This document shows, in pieces, positions 14,741 to 22,629 of a DNA stretch of 27,598 nt. Origin of the DNA: a virus; IMG/VR virus record IMGVR_UViG_3300042397_002275, positions 1 through 27,598 of that record; one strand, written 5' to 3'. Under the pieces are notes generated by a model, which saw only the letters and a program-made list of their open reading frames with translations, searched no databases and was not told the origin of the DNA. Positions within the stretch are counted from its first letter, which is position 1, and the number at the start of each line of letters is the position of its first letter. A program made the translations under genes and the position numbers.

Positions 14741-14771
14741 ATTGGATATCAAAAAATAAGCGTTATCTTTG
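14741..14771 (+). promoter_or_regulatory. Bacteroidetes-type promoter before the LRR gene
   Basis: ATTG (14741-14744), 19 nt, TATCTTTG (14764-14771). The -7 element is perfect and the -33 has 3 of 4 bases. It starts right after the dam stop codon. Downstream is a 13-codon ATG ORF (14791-14832), then the ATATTTATAA element and the LRR gene at 14847. The gene may therefore have two promoters of different types. Confidence 0.7.
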
Positions 14772-14822
14772 TCCCGCTGAACAAAAGTAAATGGGTTTTG
14801 GCGAATTATTTAGAAAAAACAA

Positions 14823-14832
14823 ATATTTATAA
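14823..14832 (+). promoter_or_regulatory. ATATTTATAA element before the LRR gene
   Basis: Exact ATATTTATAA, 14 nt before ATG 14847. Same spacing as at 24653 and, with a variant, at 20455; one nt longer than at 8905. The intervening bases are A-rich, which suits Bacteroidetes translation initiation without a Shine-Dalgarno. Candidate phage-sigma promoter. Confidence 0.5.
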
Positions 14833-14846
14833 TAAAAACAATTAAA

Positions 14847-16205
14847 ATGAGACTAACTAATACACTATCAACTTTAATTACAGAACAATCACGTTTCCAA
14901 GTCTTATATGACAAATTGGTGAAACCTTCTGACAAACCAAGAAAACCTGGTGAAAAACCTAAAGGCGCTATGGATTTTGAAACATTAAAGAATATTATCT
15001 TTGGGGACCCTTCAACAACTGTCCCTCAAGGGTTTGATAAAGAAAGTGCGACTTTTGAAGACATGGGTAAAATACATGTTGGTAAATATGTTCAATGGAT
15101 GTTGAAGAACTTTATTCAACCTAAATTAGAAGATGAAGTAGGTACTCCGGAATATAAGCAAAACGCTAAAGAATATCGACGTTTATTCATAGAAGATATG
15201 GATAAGTTAAATGTTGATTTACTAAAATTTGAAAGATTTAAAAGTAGATTACCTGTAGGTGAAAGAGACATTAATAAGTATACTCCTCAAACTTTATCAT
15301 TAGCGGTTGATGAATTCAAATTAACTAAAGATTCTAAATCGGCAAAAGAAGAAAGAATTACTAAAGAAAACCCTTATAAATTTGAAGGGTCTACTATTGA
15401 TTTCGTTGGTCCTAATTGGACTATTGTTAAAATAGAGGATAAAACAAAAATTGGTGACGCTGCGGCTGATTACTTTGGTGGTTACTACGATACGAGAGAT
15501 GAGTTTGATGAAACTAATTGGTGTACGTCAAACGTTGGTGGTAGTTATTTCTACACTTATATTAAAGACGGTCCATTATATGTTATTTTACCTAATAATG
15601 CTACGGAATTTGGTAAGAAGACTGGATTACCTAAAGAAAGATATCAATTTCACTTCCCTTCAAACCAATATATGGATAGGAGAGACAGACAAATTAATTT
15701 GGTTGAATTTTTAAATGGTAAAGGTGAAGAACTTAAAGAATATTTTAAACCACAGTTTGCGAAAGGATTGGTTAAAGGTGGTTCAGGTAATGTTGTGGAT
15801 ATTGCATACCCTGATAATGCTGCCGGTAAATTCATTGCGTTATATGGTTTTGATGAATTATTTGATAGTTTACCGGACACGATTGAAAGATTATTAATTA
15901 GTAATAAATCAAACGAGGATATTGCGTTGGTGGTTCCGGAATCTATTGGAAGATTTAAAAATTTAGAAGCGTTAAAATTAGAGAAGATTTGTAAAAGTAT
16001 TCCTGATTCAATCTGTAATTTAAAATTATTAAATTTCTTGGCGTTACCAAATAACAAACAATTAGAATCGTTGCCCGAATGTTTAATGACTTTACCTGAA
16101 TTGGCATTTATTAATTTAAAGGATAGTAATCCGAATGTTAAAATTCCTGAGAAATTAAAAGAACGATTGACAGATGAAGGAATGGGGTTCTATTATTTTA
16201 ACTAA
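14847..16205 (+). CDS. Leucine-rich-repeat protein with virion-type leader
   Basis: 452 aa. Residues 1-14 (MRLTNTLSTLITEQ) look like a T4-style capsid-targeting leader with an I-T-E-Q end. Residues ~15-200 are helical and charged. A domain around 200-300 has NWCTSN (Trp225-Cys226-Thr227), DGPLYVILP, YQFHFPSNQYMDRRDR, a combination I have seen in hypotheticals of large phages, function unknown. From ~342 to 430 there are irregular leucine-rich repeats (LPDTIERLLIS; VPESIGRFKNLEALKL; IPDSICNLKLLNFLAL; LPECLMTLPELAFINL). LRRs bind proteins. An injected effector or an internal virion protein is possible but unproven. Confidence 0.82.
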   Translation: MRLTNTLSTLITEQSRFQVLYDKLVKPSDKPRKPGEKPKGAMDFETLKNIIFGDPSTTVPQGFDKESATFEDMGKIHVGKYVQWMLKNFIQPKLEDEVGTPEYKQNAKEYRRLFIEDMDKLNVDLLKFERFKSRLPVGERDINKYTPQTLSLAVDEFKLTKDSKSAKEERITKENPYKFEGSTIDFVGPNWTIVKIEDKTKIGDAAADYFGGYYDTRDEFDETNWCTSNVGGSYFYTYIKDGPLYVILPNNATEFGKKTGLPKERYQFHFPSNQYMDRRDRQINLVEFLNGKGEELKEYFKPQFAKGLVKGGSGNVVDIAYPDNAAGKFIALYGFDELFDSLPDTIERLLISNKSNEDIALVVPESIGRFKNLEALKLEKICKSIPDSICNLKLLNFLALPNNKQLESLPECLMTLPELAFINLKDSNPNVKIPEKLKERLTDEGMGFYYFN

Positions 16206-16228
16206 TACTAATACTTAAAAATAAACAA

Positions 16229-16519
16229 ATGAAAAATGTTGACGTTGAAATCTACATTAATCAATTTATAACTTTCTTTAACAACAACCCCAATGACTTA
16301 CTTGAGTTAATTGGGGATGTTTTGAAGGATGACTTCTACGACAGAGTAAAACAACAATCTTTAAATAATATTGATAATGGTGAGGATGTTTCCTTAACTC
16401 AAAAACAAATCATATCTATAGTTGTGGCTCTTAAACAATCTCAGAACGATGAGGTTGATATGGATAAGATTAAGTCCATAATTTATCACACAAAATTCGC
16501 TCACTTTTCCCTTAATTAA
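16229..16519 (+). CDS. Small conserved-looking hypothetical protein
   Basis: 96 aa, acidic and helical. YINQFITFFNNNPNDLLELIGD near 9-30, then YDRVKQQSLNNIDNGEDVSLTQKQI near 37-61. The 'NPNDLL' plus 'LTQKQ' pattern recurs, to my knowledge, in small hypotheticals of Bacteroidetes phages. No function known. Lies 23 nt after the LRR gene and could share its transcript; the promoter of the PcfJ-like gene begins at its stop codon. Confidence 0.75.
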   Translation: MKNVDVEIYINQFITFFNNNPNDLLELIGDVLKDDFYDRVKQQSLNNIDNGEDVSLTQKQIISIVVALKQSQNDEVDMDKIKSIIYHTKFAHFSLN

Positions 16520-16551
16520 TTTGTATATCTAAATTTAATGTCTTACTTTTG
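16520..16551 (+). promoter_or_regulatory. Bacteroidetes-type promoter before the PcfJ-like gene
   Basis: TTTG (16520-16523), 20 nt, TACTTTTG (16544-16551), which fits TTTG-N19-21-TAnnTTTG exactly. Expected transcription start is near 16558, 12 nt before ATG 16570. This rules out the upstream in-frame TTG at 16549, which is part of the promoter itself. Confidence 0.82.
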
Positions 16552-16569
16552 TGGTTCAAAATAAACCTG

Positions 16570-18324
16570 ATGAAAGAAGAATTATTTAACTATACCGTAA
16601 AGAAGTATCAAGTATCTGAATACTTGGATACCAATCCTATTCGACCTCTTAAAAAAGAAGTTGAGGATGATTTTTGGGGGACAATAGAAACTAGTTTAAG
16701 TTCTGGTAGACATACAAGTTATACGCCTTGGGGTGACTATACTTTTAATGCGGATTATGATACAGAAGAAAAATTCGTAGAACATTACGGAAACCCACTG
16801 ACTCAATTATATTTGAACAGGGTAATTATTTGTGTGACTAAAGAGAATGATAAAGTTTCTTTTAAGATATTTGATTATAGTAAAACAAGACGTGTTGCGG
16901 GTAAGTGGTTTAAATTAAGAACTAAATGTCAGTTCATTACATTCAACTATAAAACAAATGCGTTATATACCGGTTCATTACAGAATTATCATTTGAAAAC
17001 AAAATGTCGTAAAAAAATTAGAAGAGTTTTATTTAATAGTGACCCTATTAATAATATGAGACGACATTTACGAGATTCGTTGAACTCAATAGTTGATAAA
17101 AAAGTGGTGGATGTCCCAACAATTATTAATCAGGTAATCTCAACCTTTGTGAATGCCATTCCCGGAACTGAATTATATGCCGACTTACTTCCTGAACAAA
17201 GAATCTACAAAAGATATTTGGATGCTCAAGGAACCAAAGTTCCAAACAATTGGTTTGAACTTATGAATGTCTATCCCCAACCAAAGAAGAAAGATTTGGT
17301 GAAGTGTGACTATAAGTATATTGATGCTCTAATGAGGGTTAACGGATTAAAGGGGGATAAGGTTAAAAGGGTATTACATAACGTTAAATCATTTGAGGGT
17401 GTTCTTAATTTTAATAACGCTTGTTCAATATTTGGTGAGAAGTTTATTTTAAATCAACCGGATGAGTTTGTCCAATTATTATTGGAACATAATAAACAAA
17501 GTACATTTCATAATAATATTGGAAAAGGATTATTAACTAAAAAAGAGTTCTCCAATTTTTTTGAGATATTTAAATTATTTCAAAAAGGATTGATTAACTA
17601 CAATGTGATTGAAGACCACTTTAGATTTTATCGTTTGTTAGACCAAATGGAGACAGTTAAATGGACATCAAGAACTCACGATGAGTTTGTTCAAGAACAC
17701 TACGATTGGTCGGAGAAATACAACCATTATACCAATGGTGACTTTACTAGAATTTACAACCAAGAGTTTGTGGATAAGGTGAATGAGGTTATCTTAACCA
17801 AAGATGGTCCGTACTTCCCGGAGGTATTGACAACATCCAAACGATACAACAATGAGTCATCATTCCAGTCCAATTGTGTTAAGACATATGTTAGACGAGT
17901 GGATTCTTTATTAATCTCTATGAGACGAGGTGAGGGTGAAACGGAAGAGAGAGCGTCAATTGAATATCGTATAACTTTACCTTCACTACATAATACTTTT
18001 GATTTAGAGAGAGTTCAAACTTTGGGTAAACACAATCGTAGTTTAGATGAGAGTTGGAATGAAGTGTTAGTCAAATTGGATAATAAAATTTACCAATATG
18101 AGGATTTGTTTGATACCTTACAAATTAAGGGTGAGTTTAAAAATAAAGAATTGTTCTCTGATTGGGGTACTATGAGTGTGAAAACATATTCGGTGACTAA
18201 GACAGGAAAAGATGTAACTAAATTGGGGTTATGTTGGGAAAACGATTCAATTATGAAATTAAATTCGTATAATAATTATAACCTTGTTCCTGTCTATAAT
18301 GATGAGAACGATTTAGGATTTTAA
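16570..18324 (+). CDS. PcfJ-like protein
   Basis: 584 aa. I place the start at ATG 16570 because the longer frame from TTG 16549 would begin inside the -7 promoter element. The C-terminal third matches the PcfJ-like pattern: FQSNCVKTYVRRVDSLLISM with Asn435-Cys436-Val437, then ERASIEYRI, then VQTLGKHN at 482-489 and SLDESW. PcfJ-like proteins are found on conjugative plasmids and in phages; their biochemical role is unsettled. The N-terminal ~200 residues (strand-rich, many Lys/Arg, aromatic) and the helical middle are not assigned. Driven by a host-type promoter, so probably an early gene. Confidence 0.8.
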   Translation: MKEELFNYTVKKYQVSEYLDTNPIRPLKKEVEDDFWGTIETSLSSGRHTSYTPWGDYTFNADYDTEEKFVEHYGNPLTQLYLNRVIICVTKENDKVSFKIFDYSKTRRVAGKWFKLRTKCQFITFNYKTNALYTGSLQNYHLKTKCRKKIRRVLFNSDPINNMRRHLRDSLNSIVDKKVVDVPTIINQVISTFVNAIPGTELYADLLPEQRIYKRYLDAQGTKVPNNWFELMNVYPQPKKKDLVKCDYKYIDALMRVNGLKGDKVKRVLHNVKSFEGVLNFNNACSIFGEKFILNQPDEFVQLLLEHNKQSTFHNNIGKGLLTKKEFSNFFEIFKLFQKGLINYNVIEDHFRFYRLLDQMETVKWTSRTHDEFVQEHYDWSEKYNHYTNGDFTRIYNQEFVDKVNEVILTKDGPYFPEVLTTSKRYNNESSFQSNCVKTYVRRVDSLLISMRRGEGETEERASIEYRITLPSLHNTFDLERVQTLGKHNRSLDESWNEVLVKLDNKIYQYEDLFDTLQIKGEFKNKELFSDWGTMSVKTYSVTKTGKDVTKLGLCWENDSIMKLNSYNNYNLVPVYNDENDLGF

Positions 18325-18325
18325 A

Positions 18326-18646
18326 ATGATAGAAATACCACAAAATTGTATAGATACCTTTAAAGAAAGGTTTAAGAGTTACCCTAATATTGTAGAGGTG
18401 TATCCAAATATGTCTAATGAAGATACAGATAAATTATTAAATAAATCACTTTTACTATGGTTTGACTATTTTGTAAATAATGAACATGAGATAGTTTATA
18501 AAGATAGATTATATGAATATGATGCGACTGGTATTTTAATTTTACGGAAGTCAAAAACCAAGATATTTATTTTAACAAAGGTGGATAAACAAAACGTAGT
18601 AGAGTATTTATTACTACAAATAAAACGATTAACAAAAAAAGATTAA
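18326..18646 (+). CDS. Small hypothetical protein
   Basis: 106 aa, starting 1 nt after the PcfJ-like stop and ending 2 nt before thioredoxin. Its place between them suggests one operon (16570-19249). The helical N-terminal half has LLNKSLLLWFDYFVNNEHEI; the C-terminal half alternates strands (YEYDATGILILRKSKTKIFILT) and ends in a basic tail. No family recognised. Confidence 0.75.
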   Translation: MIEIPQNCIDTFKERFKSYPNIVEVYPNMSNEDTDKLLNKSLLLWFDYFVNNEHEIVYKDRLYEYDATGILILRKSKTKIFILTKVDKQNVVEYLLLQIKRLTKKD

Positions 18647-18648
18647 GA

Positions 18649-18972
18649 ATGGAAATTACACAAGAATTATTACAGGAAAAAATTAACAATGGTGAAAAAT
18701 TAGTAGTGGACTTTTGGGCGCCATGGTGTGGACCTTGTAAAGTTATGAAACCAGCGTTTGAAAAAGTTTCCGAACAATACAGAAATGAAAATTCAGAAGT
18801 TCAATTATTCACATTGAATGTTGAGGAAAATAAAGAATTTGCCGCTCAATTAGGTATTAGAGCAATTCCAACAGTTAAATCATTTTCCGCAGGTAAAGAA
18901 GTTTATTCTCAACCGGGAATGCAAATGGAATCACAAATTAAACAATTAGTGACTAATTTAATCAATGGATAA
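18649..18972 (+). CDS. Thioredoxin
   Basis: 107 aa, the full length of a bacterial thioredoxin. Active site WCGPC at 26-30 in the canonical FWAPWCGPCK setting, with the cis-Pro loop IRAIPTV (~72-78) and a C-terminal helix. Cytoplasmic (no signal). Reduces disulphides, with host thioredoxin reductase or a phage reductase as electron source; in phages it usually supports ribonucleotide reductase, and in T7 it is a polymerase processivity factor. The stop overlaps the glutaredoxin start by 8 nt. Confidence 0.95.
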   Translation: MEITQELLQEKINNGEKLVVDFWAPWCGPCKVMKPAFEKVSEQYRNENSEVQLFTLNVEENKEFAAQLGIRAIPTVKSFSAGKEVYSQPGMQMESQIKQLVTNLING

Positions 18973-19249
18973 GTTACTGATTCTTTTCACGATGAAAGGT
19001 TGTCCATATTGTGATATGATGAAGGAACAACTTATTAAAAATGACATTGGGTTTGTTATAAGAGATATAAACGAACACAAAGATGAATACGATATGTTTG
19101 TTGAAATTACTGAAAACGAATTTGTACCGGCATTTATGATTGTAGAATCTCCGGATGAATCACCAAAGAGTTATTTATTCGCACCTGAAAGAGATTTTAA
19201 TGAAATTGATGAAGGTATTGACATAATTAAAGAACATTTTGGAAAATAA
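18965..19249 (+). CDS. Glutaredoxin-like protein
   Basis: 94 aa. LLILFTMKGCPYCDMMKEQL has the glutaredoxin active site CPYC (Cys13, Cys16). EFVPAFMIV (~57-65) supplies the cis-Pro loop. After this the sequence departs from classical glutaredoxin: the TVP..F/GG segment is replaced by SPDESPKSYLFAPERDF, so glutathione contacts are doubtful. Most Bacteroidetes lack classical glutathione, which makes a thioredoxin-type role plausible. Start overlaps the thioredoxin stop by 8 nt; a terminator follows immediately. Confidence 0.85.
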   Translation: MDKLLILFTMKGCPYCDMMKEQLIKNDIGFVIRDINEHKDEYDMFVEITENEFVPAFMIVESPDESPKSYLFAPERDFNEIDEGIDIIKEHFGK

Positions 19250-19250
19250 A

Positions 19251-19280
19251 AAAATCCCCTTGATTGGGGATTTTCTTTTT
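19251..19280. terminator. Bidirectional terminator between convergent genes
   Basis: AAAATCCCC (19251-19259) pairs perfectly with GGGGATTTT (19266-19274) around a 6-nt loop. T-rich sequence follows on the plus strand (to 19280) and an A run lies on the other side (19247-19254), giving a T run on the minus strand. It serves both glutaredoxin and the convergent gene ending at 19279. Confidence 0.88.
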
Positions 19281-20100
19281 AAAATAATATAAGGTCTTTA
19301 ATTTTATCTCTTGTTAGCCAAGGTTTTTTATCAAATGGTAAAGTGGTGTCTTCAATTATATCGTAATCTTCAATTTTATTATTAAACACCAACATATCAA
19401 AATCAAAAACATCTAACACCATTGATATGATATCTTTTTTCGGATGTATTGAATTACTAACAATGTCAATTTGATTATCATCGTCCACTTTAACGGAAGA
19501 ATATTTAAAAGTTAACTTGTCTGTTAGTAGTACATCAAATAATTGATTACAGATGTATTCTGAATAGTATAACTCTTGTCTACCCATACTTAAACTATAT
19601 CCGTGAGGAAACTCCGATGAAATATTTAATGGTGAGTATGTGTAATAATTTAAATTAGAGGTGTCATCTTCAGAATAATCTAATTCGTATTCTAATCTAT
19701 TGTTATTATACGATATTGAATTAAATTTAGGTTGGGGATTATCAATTAAATCTTTGATTATACCTGAATGATATATTGGTCGTGAAGAATTATGGAAATC
19801 AAAAATATATTCAAGTTTTTTGGATAATTCAGTATTATATATAATAACATCAATAATATTTAAATTTTTATATCCAAACTCTTCCATTAAGGATTGATAT
19901 TCTTTATAGAATCCCTCTTTAATGATTACCATATCCAATATTTTATCTGAATTGGTTAATCCATTTACTATGAAAAATTTACCACAATCGGTAACTTCAA
20001 TAACAACATCATATTGATTGGTTTTGTTTATCTCTTTTACTAAAAAGTCTGCGAATAGGTTTACAATCCCTTTATTTGAATTTTCATTTACGTATTTCAT
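19279..20100 (-). CDS. Hypothetical protein on the minus strand
   Basis: 273 aa, acidic, rich in Asp, Asn, Tyr and Ile. Starts MKYVNENSNKGIVNLFADFL, has strand-rich stretches (YDVVIEVTDCGKFFIVNGL, ~33-51), an acidic low-complexity middle (~150-175) and HGYSLSMGRQELYYSEYICN near 171-190. I do not recognise the family and see no catalytic signature. The gene has its own 93-nt upstream space before the small minus-strand gene and ends at a bidirectional terminator, so it is a stand-alone unit inside an otherwise plus-strand region. Confidence 0.78.
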   Translation of the reverse strand: MKYVNENSNKGIVNLFADFLVKEINKTNQYDVVIEVTDCGKFFIVNGLTNSDKILDMVIIKEGFYKEYQSLMEEFGYKNLNIIDVIIYNTELSKKLEYIFDFHNSSRPIYHSGIIKDLIDNPQPKFNSISYNNNRLEYELDYSEDDTSNLNYYTYSPLNISSEFPHGYSLSMGRQELYYSEYICNQLFDVLLTDKLTFKYSSVKVDDDNQIDIVSNSIHPKKDIISMVLDVFDFDMLVFNNKIEDYDIIEDTTLPFDKKPWLTRDKIKDLILF

Positions 20101-20152
20101 ATTTTTAAATTATATGAAAGGATATACAAATTAAATTTAATTATAAATGAAA

Positions 20153-20180
20153 AAAGGGACAAAAAATCCCTTTATTTTTT
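20153..20180 (-). terminator. Terminator after the small Cys/Gln-rich gene
   Basis: AAAGGGA (20153-20159) / TCCCTTT (20167-20173), 7-bp stem with a 7-nt loop. Read on the minus strand it follows the stop of the 52-aa gene by about 20 nt and ends in a short T run. The plus strand also shows T7 after it (20174-20180), so it could work in both directions. Confidence 0.7.
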
Positions 20181-20193
20181 TAAACACATAATA

Positions 20194-20352
20194 TTATTTT
20201 TTAGTATAATATCTCTCAACAACTTTACGAATAGATTCTTGTATTGGCTGAGTTTTTGGTGTTTGAGCCTGAACCTGCTGTAGAGTTTGAGATTGACTTG
20301 ATTGTTGTGTCGTTTGTGTTTGTTGTGCTTTGTTTTTACATCCGCAACCCAT
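20194..20352 (-). CDS. Small Cys/Gln-rich protein (MGCGCK type)
   Basis: 52 aa, ATG at 20352 reading down to TAA at 20194-20196. Starts MGCGCKNK, then a Gln/Thr/Ser low-complexity stretch (~9-38), then a basic amphipathic helix IQESIRKVVERYYTKK. I have seen short 'MGCGCK...' proteins in large phages of this kind; function unknown. The paired Cys could bind metal. It explains most of the otherwise empty 20101-20442 stretch. A terminator lies just beyond the stop; the remaining 20353-20442 is an AT-rich divergent promoter region. Confidence 0.7.
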   Translation of the reverse strand: MGCGCKNKAQQTQTTQQSSQSQTLQQVQAQTPKTQPIQESIRKVVERYYTKK

Positions 20353-20430
20353 GATAATTTTTATTTAAACGTTTATAACAATAAATATCTACCTTTTACG
20401 TTAATTGTAAAGATTTATTTTTAATTACTG

Positions 20431-20440
20431 GTATTTATTA
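20431..20440 (+). promoter_or_regulatory. Variant of the ATATTTATAA element
   Basis: GTATTTATTA matches ATATTTATAA at 8 of 10 positions and lies 14 nt before the ATG at 20455, the same spacing as at 14847 and 24653. It is only 2 nt from the upstream in-frame ATG at 20443, which would fall before any transcription start set by this element. Confidence 0.4.
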
Positions 20441-20454
20441 ATATGAATAAGAAA

Positions 20455-21813
20455 ATGATTTTAACAAATAAAGAATTATTACAAGTTGTAAAACAAATTG
20501 TTGAACAAGTTGAGGAAGAATATTATAAAATATCTCCTGAAGAATATTTGCAATTAATGTCGTTAGGTAGTTATCACGGTAAAGCAATAACTAAAATGAA
20601 AAGATTTGAAGGTAAACCATTATGGATAACCGGAGATTTAAGTCTTGAAGGAACCCCAACAGATAACTTGGGAAATGTTGCTTATGTTGATGGTTCATTA
20701 AATATTAGTAATACTAAGGTATCTAATCTTGGTGATATGAGAGTTAAATCATATATTAGTGATAGGGACACTCCTCGTGAGAAAATTAGAGAGAGACAAG
20801 AACTTTTGGGTAAACAAGCTGAGATGGATTCTAAAAGAGAAGATGATGAATGGAATTTTCAAAACCATGATGAAGAGGGATTAAAGGCTATGGCGTTATT
20901 AGAATGGCTTGAAGGTGAAGGTAGAGTTACAGTATTGAATGATGAACAAAAAGAAGAATTAAGTTTGTTAACTCAACAATTAGAAGAACTTAATGCGGAT
21001 TATGATGATGAACATAGAGATGGTGACCCAGATGAGAATGTGGAAATATTAAATAAAATTGAAGATGTTGAGGAGAGAATTAGTGAATTAACAGAGGATG
21101 TTGCTGACATATATGATATGTATCCAGTATCAAAATATAGTCATTATGGTTTAACCTCATTCGAAGTTTTAGTTGATGGGTTTAGAGATGAGGAATATTC
21201 GGTGGGAACCCACGATGAAATGGATAAAGCTGCATTAGAGTATGCTGAAAGTTATGTTGATGATATTGGTGTTGATGGGTTTAGTAAAGGTTTTATTGAT
21301 GATTATTTAGATGAAGATGCTATTGTTGAATTTGCTAGAGAAGATTATGAATATCAAGTGAGGGAGAATCCTGAAAGTTATTTTAATGATGATGATTATG
21401 AATTGACTTCGGAGCAAGAAGAAAGAATAGAACAACTTGAATCTCAAATTGAGGATTTGGAACAACAAAAACTTGAATTAGATTCGGATGATGAAAATTA
21501 TTATGACTACGAAGAAGATTTAGATAATCAAATTGAAGCACTCCAAGAGGAATTAGATAATATTGAAGTTGATACTGAACCAACCGAAGATATGATTGAT
21601 AATATGGTTGAGAGTTTAGTTAGAGACGTAAGAAGAGACCCTATTGGGTATCTTAATGATTATGGGTTACCTGTTAAAGAATATGTTGATGAATCAGCTT
21701 TAGCTCAGGGATTAGTTGATTCCGAAGGTTGGGGTTTTATGAATAGTTATGATGGTAATTATGATAGTGTTGATATTGCCGGTGAGACTTATTACGTAAT
21801 GAGAATTAATTAA
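20455..21813 (+). CDS. Acidic beta-repeat/coiled-coil protein with leader motif
   Basis: 452 aa. I favour ATG 20455 over the in-frame ATG 20443, which would add four residues: the upstream element then has standard spacing and the product begins MILTNKELLQVVKQIVEQ, matching leaders on other proteins here. After the leader come two beta-repeat units (GDLSLEGTPTDNLGNV and GSLNISNTKVSNLGDM, ~62-95), of a solenoid-like kind known in phage hypotheticals. The rest is very acidic with coiled coils (~160-210 and ~318-375). A C-terminal segment near 390-452 contains YLNDYGLPVKEYVD. Function unknown; virion or injected protein is an inference. Confidence 0.78.
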   Translation: MILTNKELLQVVKQIVEQVEEEYYKISPEEYLQLMSLGSYHGKAITKMKRFEGKPLWITGDLSLEGTPTDNLGNVAYVDGSLNISNTKVSNLGDMRVKSYISDRDTPREKIRERQELLGKQAEMDSKREDDEWNFQNHDEEGLKAMALLEWLEGEGRVTVLNDEQKEELSLLTQQLEELNADYDDEHRDGDPDENVEILNKIEDVEERISELTEDVADIYDMYPVSKYSHYGLTSFEVLVDGFRDEEYSVGTHDEMDKAALEYAESYVDDIGVDGFSKGFIDDYLDEDAIVEFAREDYEYQVRENPESYFNDDDYELTSEQEERIEQLESQIEDLEQQKLELDSDDENYYDYEEDLDNQIEALQEELDNIEVDTEPTEDMIDNMVESLVRDVRRDPIGYLNDYGLPVKEYVDESALAQGLVDSEGWGFMNSYDGNYDSVDIAGETYYVMRIN

Positions 21814-21861
21814 AACTATTCCTTTTTCCAATCTTTTCCCGTATATTTTAAATAATATAAT

Positions 21862-22629
21862 ATGGAAATGAAACAGAAAAATAAGAATAAATTTATAATG
21901 GACACCGATTGGTTATTTGACGGCATTTTAGACGCTGAACAAAAACAATATGTATTATTAGATTACTTCCAAAAGATGAACAAACATCTTGAAAGGATGG
22001 AGGTCTACCCAATGTTTATTGAGCTTTCATTACACTTGGGTAATATACAAACCTTACTAACGCAAAACAAAATTTTATATGTTGATAAAAAATTAACATC
22101 AAATGATGATGAACTAGTATTGTCTGATTTAAAGGTTAAAGATATTCCTGTTCTTGACGATGAGGAAATTATTGAATATCAAAAAATATTAAAAAATAGT
22201 CAACCACAACTACATGACTATTTTAATTTTGCAAAATCAATATGGAGTATTGTTTATGATTCTATTGATGTTGTTGTAAAGAAAAACAAAAATAATTTAC
22301 AAAATAAATCAGGTTTTTTTTACTTTAAATTACCTGAAGAAATGTTTATATGGCAATATACCACAAGAAAGGTGTATAAGACCAAAAATCAAACAAAAAC
22401 ATCTTTAAAATTAATTTTCAAAGGACAACAGGGTAGTTTGACTATTCCGGAAATTATCTCTACATTTTCAAAAACATACGAAAAAAATAACGAAATGGAT
22501 TATCCAATATTTGAAGTTTTTTGTAGTGACATCTTTCCGTTAAAGGAAACATTAGTTCCAATTTTTAAAAGAAAAATATTATCATATATTAATCAAAATG
22601 TCAAAATAACAAGAAAACTATTATCATAA
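21862..22629 (+). CDS. Conserved-looking phage protein of unknown function
   Basis: 255 aa. TDWLFDGILDAEQKQYVLLDY (~15-35) and FIELSLHLGNIQTLL (~52-66) open the protein. FNFAKSIWSIVYDSIDVVVKKNK (~121-143) and a strand-rich region with FYFKLPEEMFIWQYTTRK (~152-169) follow, and the end is basic. I associate this order with a widespread hypothetical of Bacteroidetes phages but know of no function. A second ATG at 21868 is also possible. The stop overlaps the next start by one base (TAATG). Confidence 0.8.
   Translation: MEMKQKNKNKFIMDTDWLFDGILDAEQKQYVLLDYFQKMNKHLERMEVYPMFIELSLHLGNIQTLLTQNKILYVDKKLTSNDDELVLSDLKVKDIPVLDDEEIIEYQKILKNSQPQLHDYFNFAKSIWSIVYDSIDVVVKKNKNNLQNKSGFFYFKLPEEMFIWQYTTRKVYKTKNQTKTSLKLIFKGQQGSLTIPEIISTFSKTYEKNNEMDYPIFEVFCSDIFPLKETLVPIFKRKILSYINQNVKITRKLLS

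Noticed and set aside
14791-14832. 13-codon ORF MGFGELFRKNKYL behind the promoter at 14741
   Set aside because: Too short to call; could be a leader peptide or a remnant, but the sequence gives no way to decide.
16549-16569. TTG start giving a 591-aa PcfJ-like protein
   Set aside because: The TTG is part of the promoter's -7 box (TACTTTTG 16544-16551), so it would precede the transcription start; ATG 16570 is used instead.
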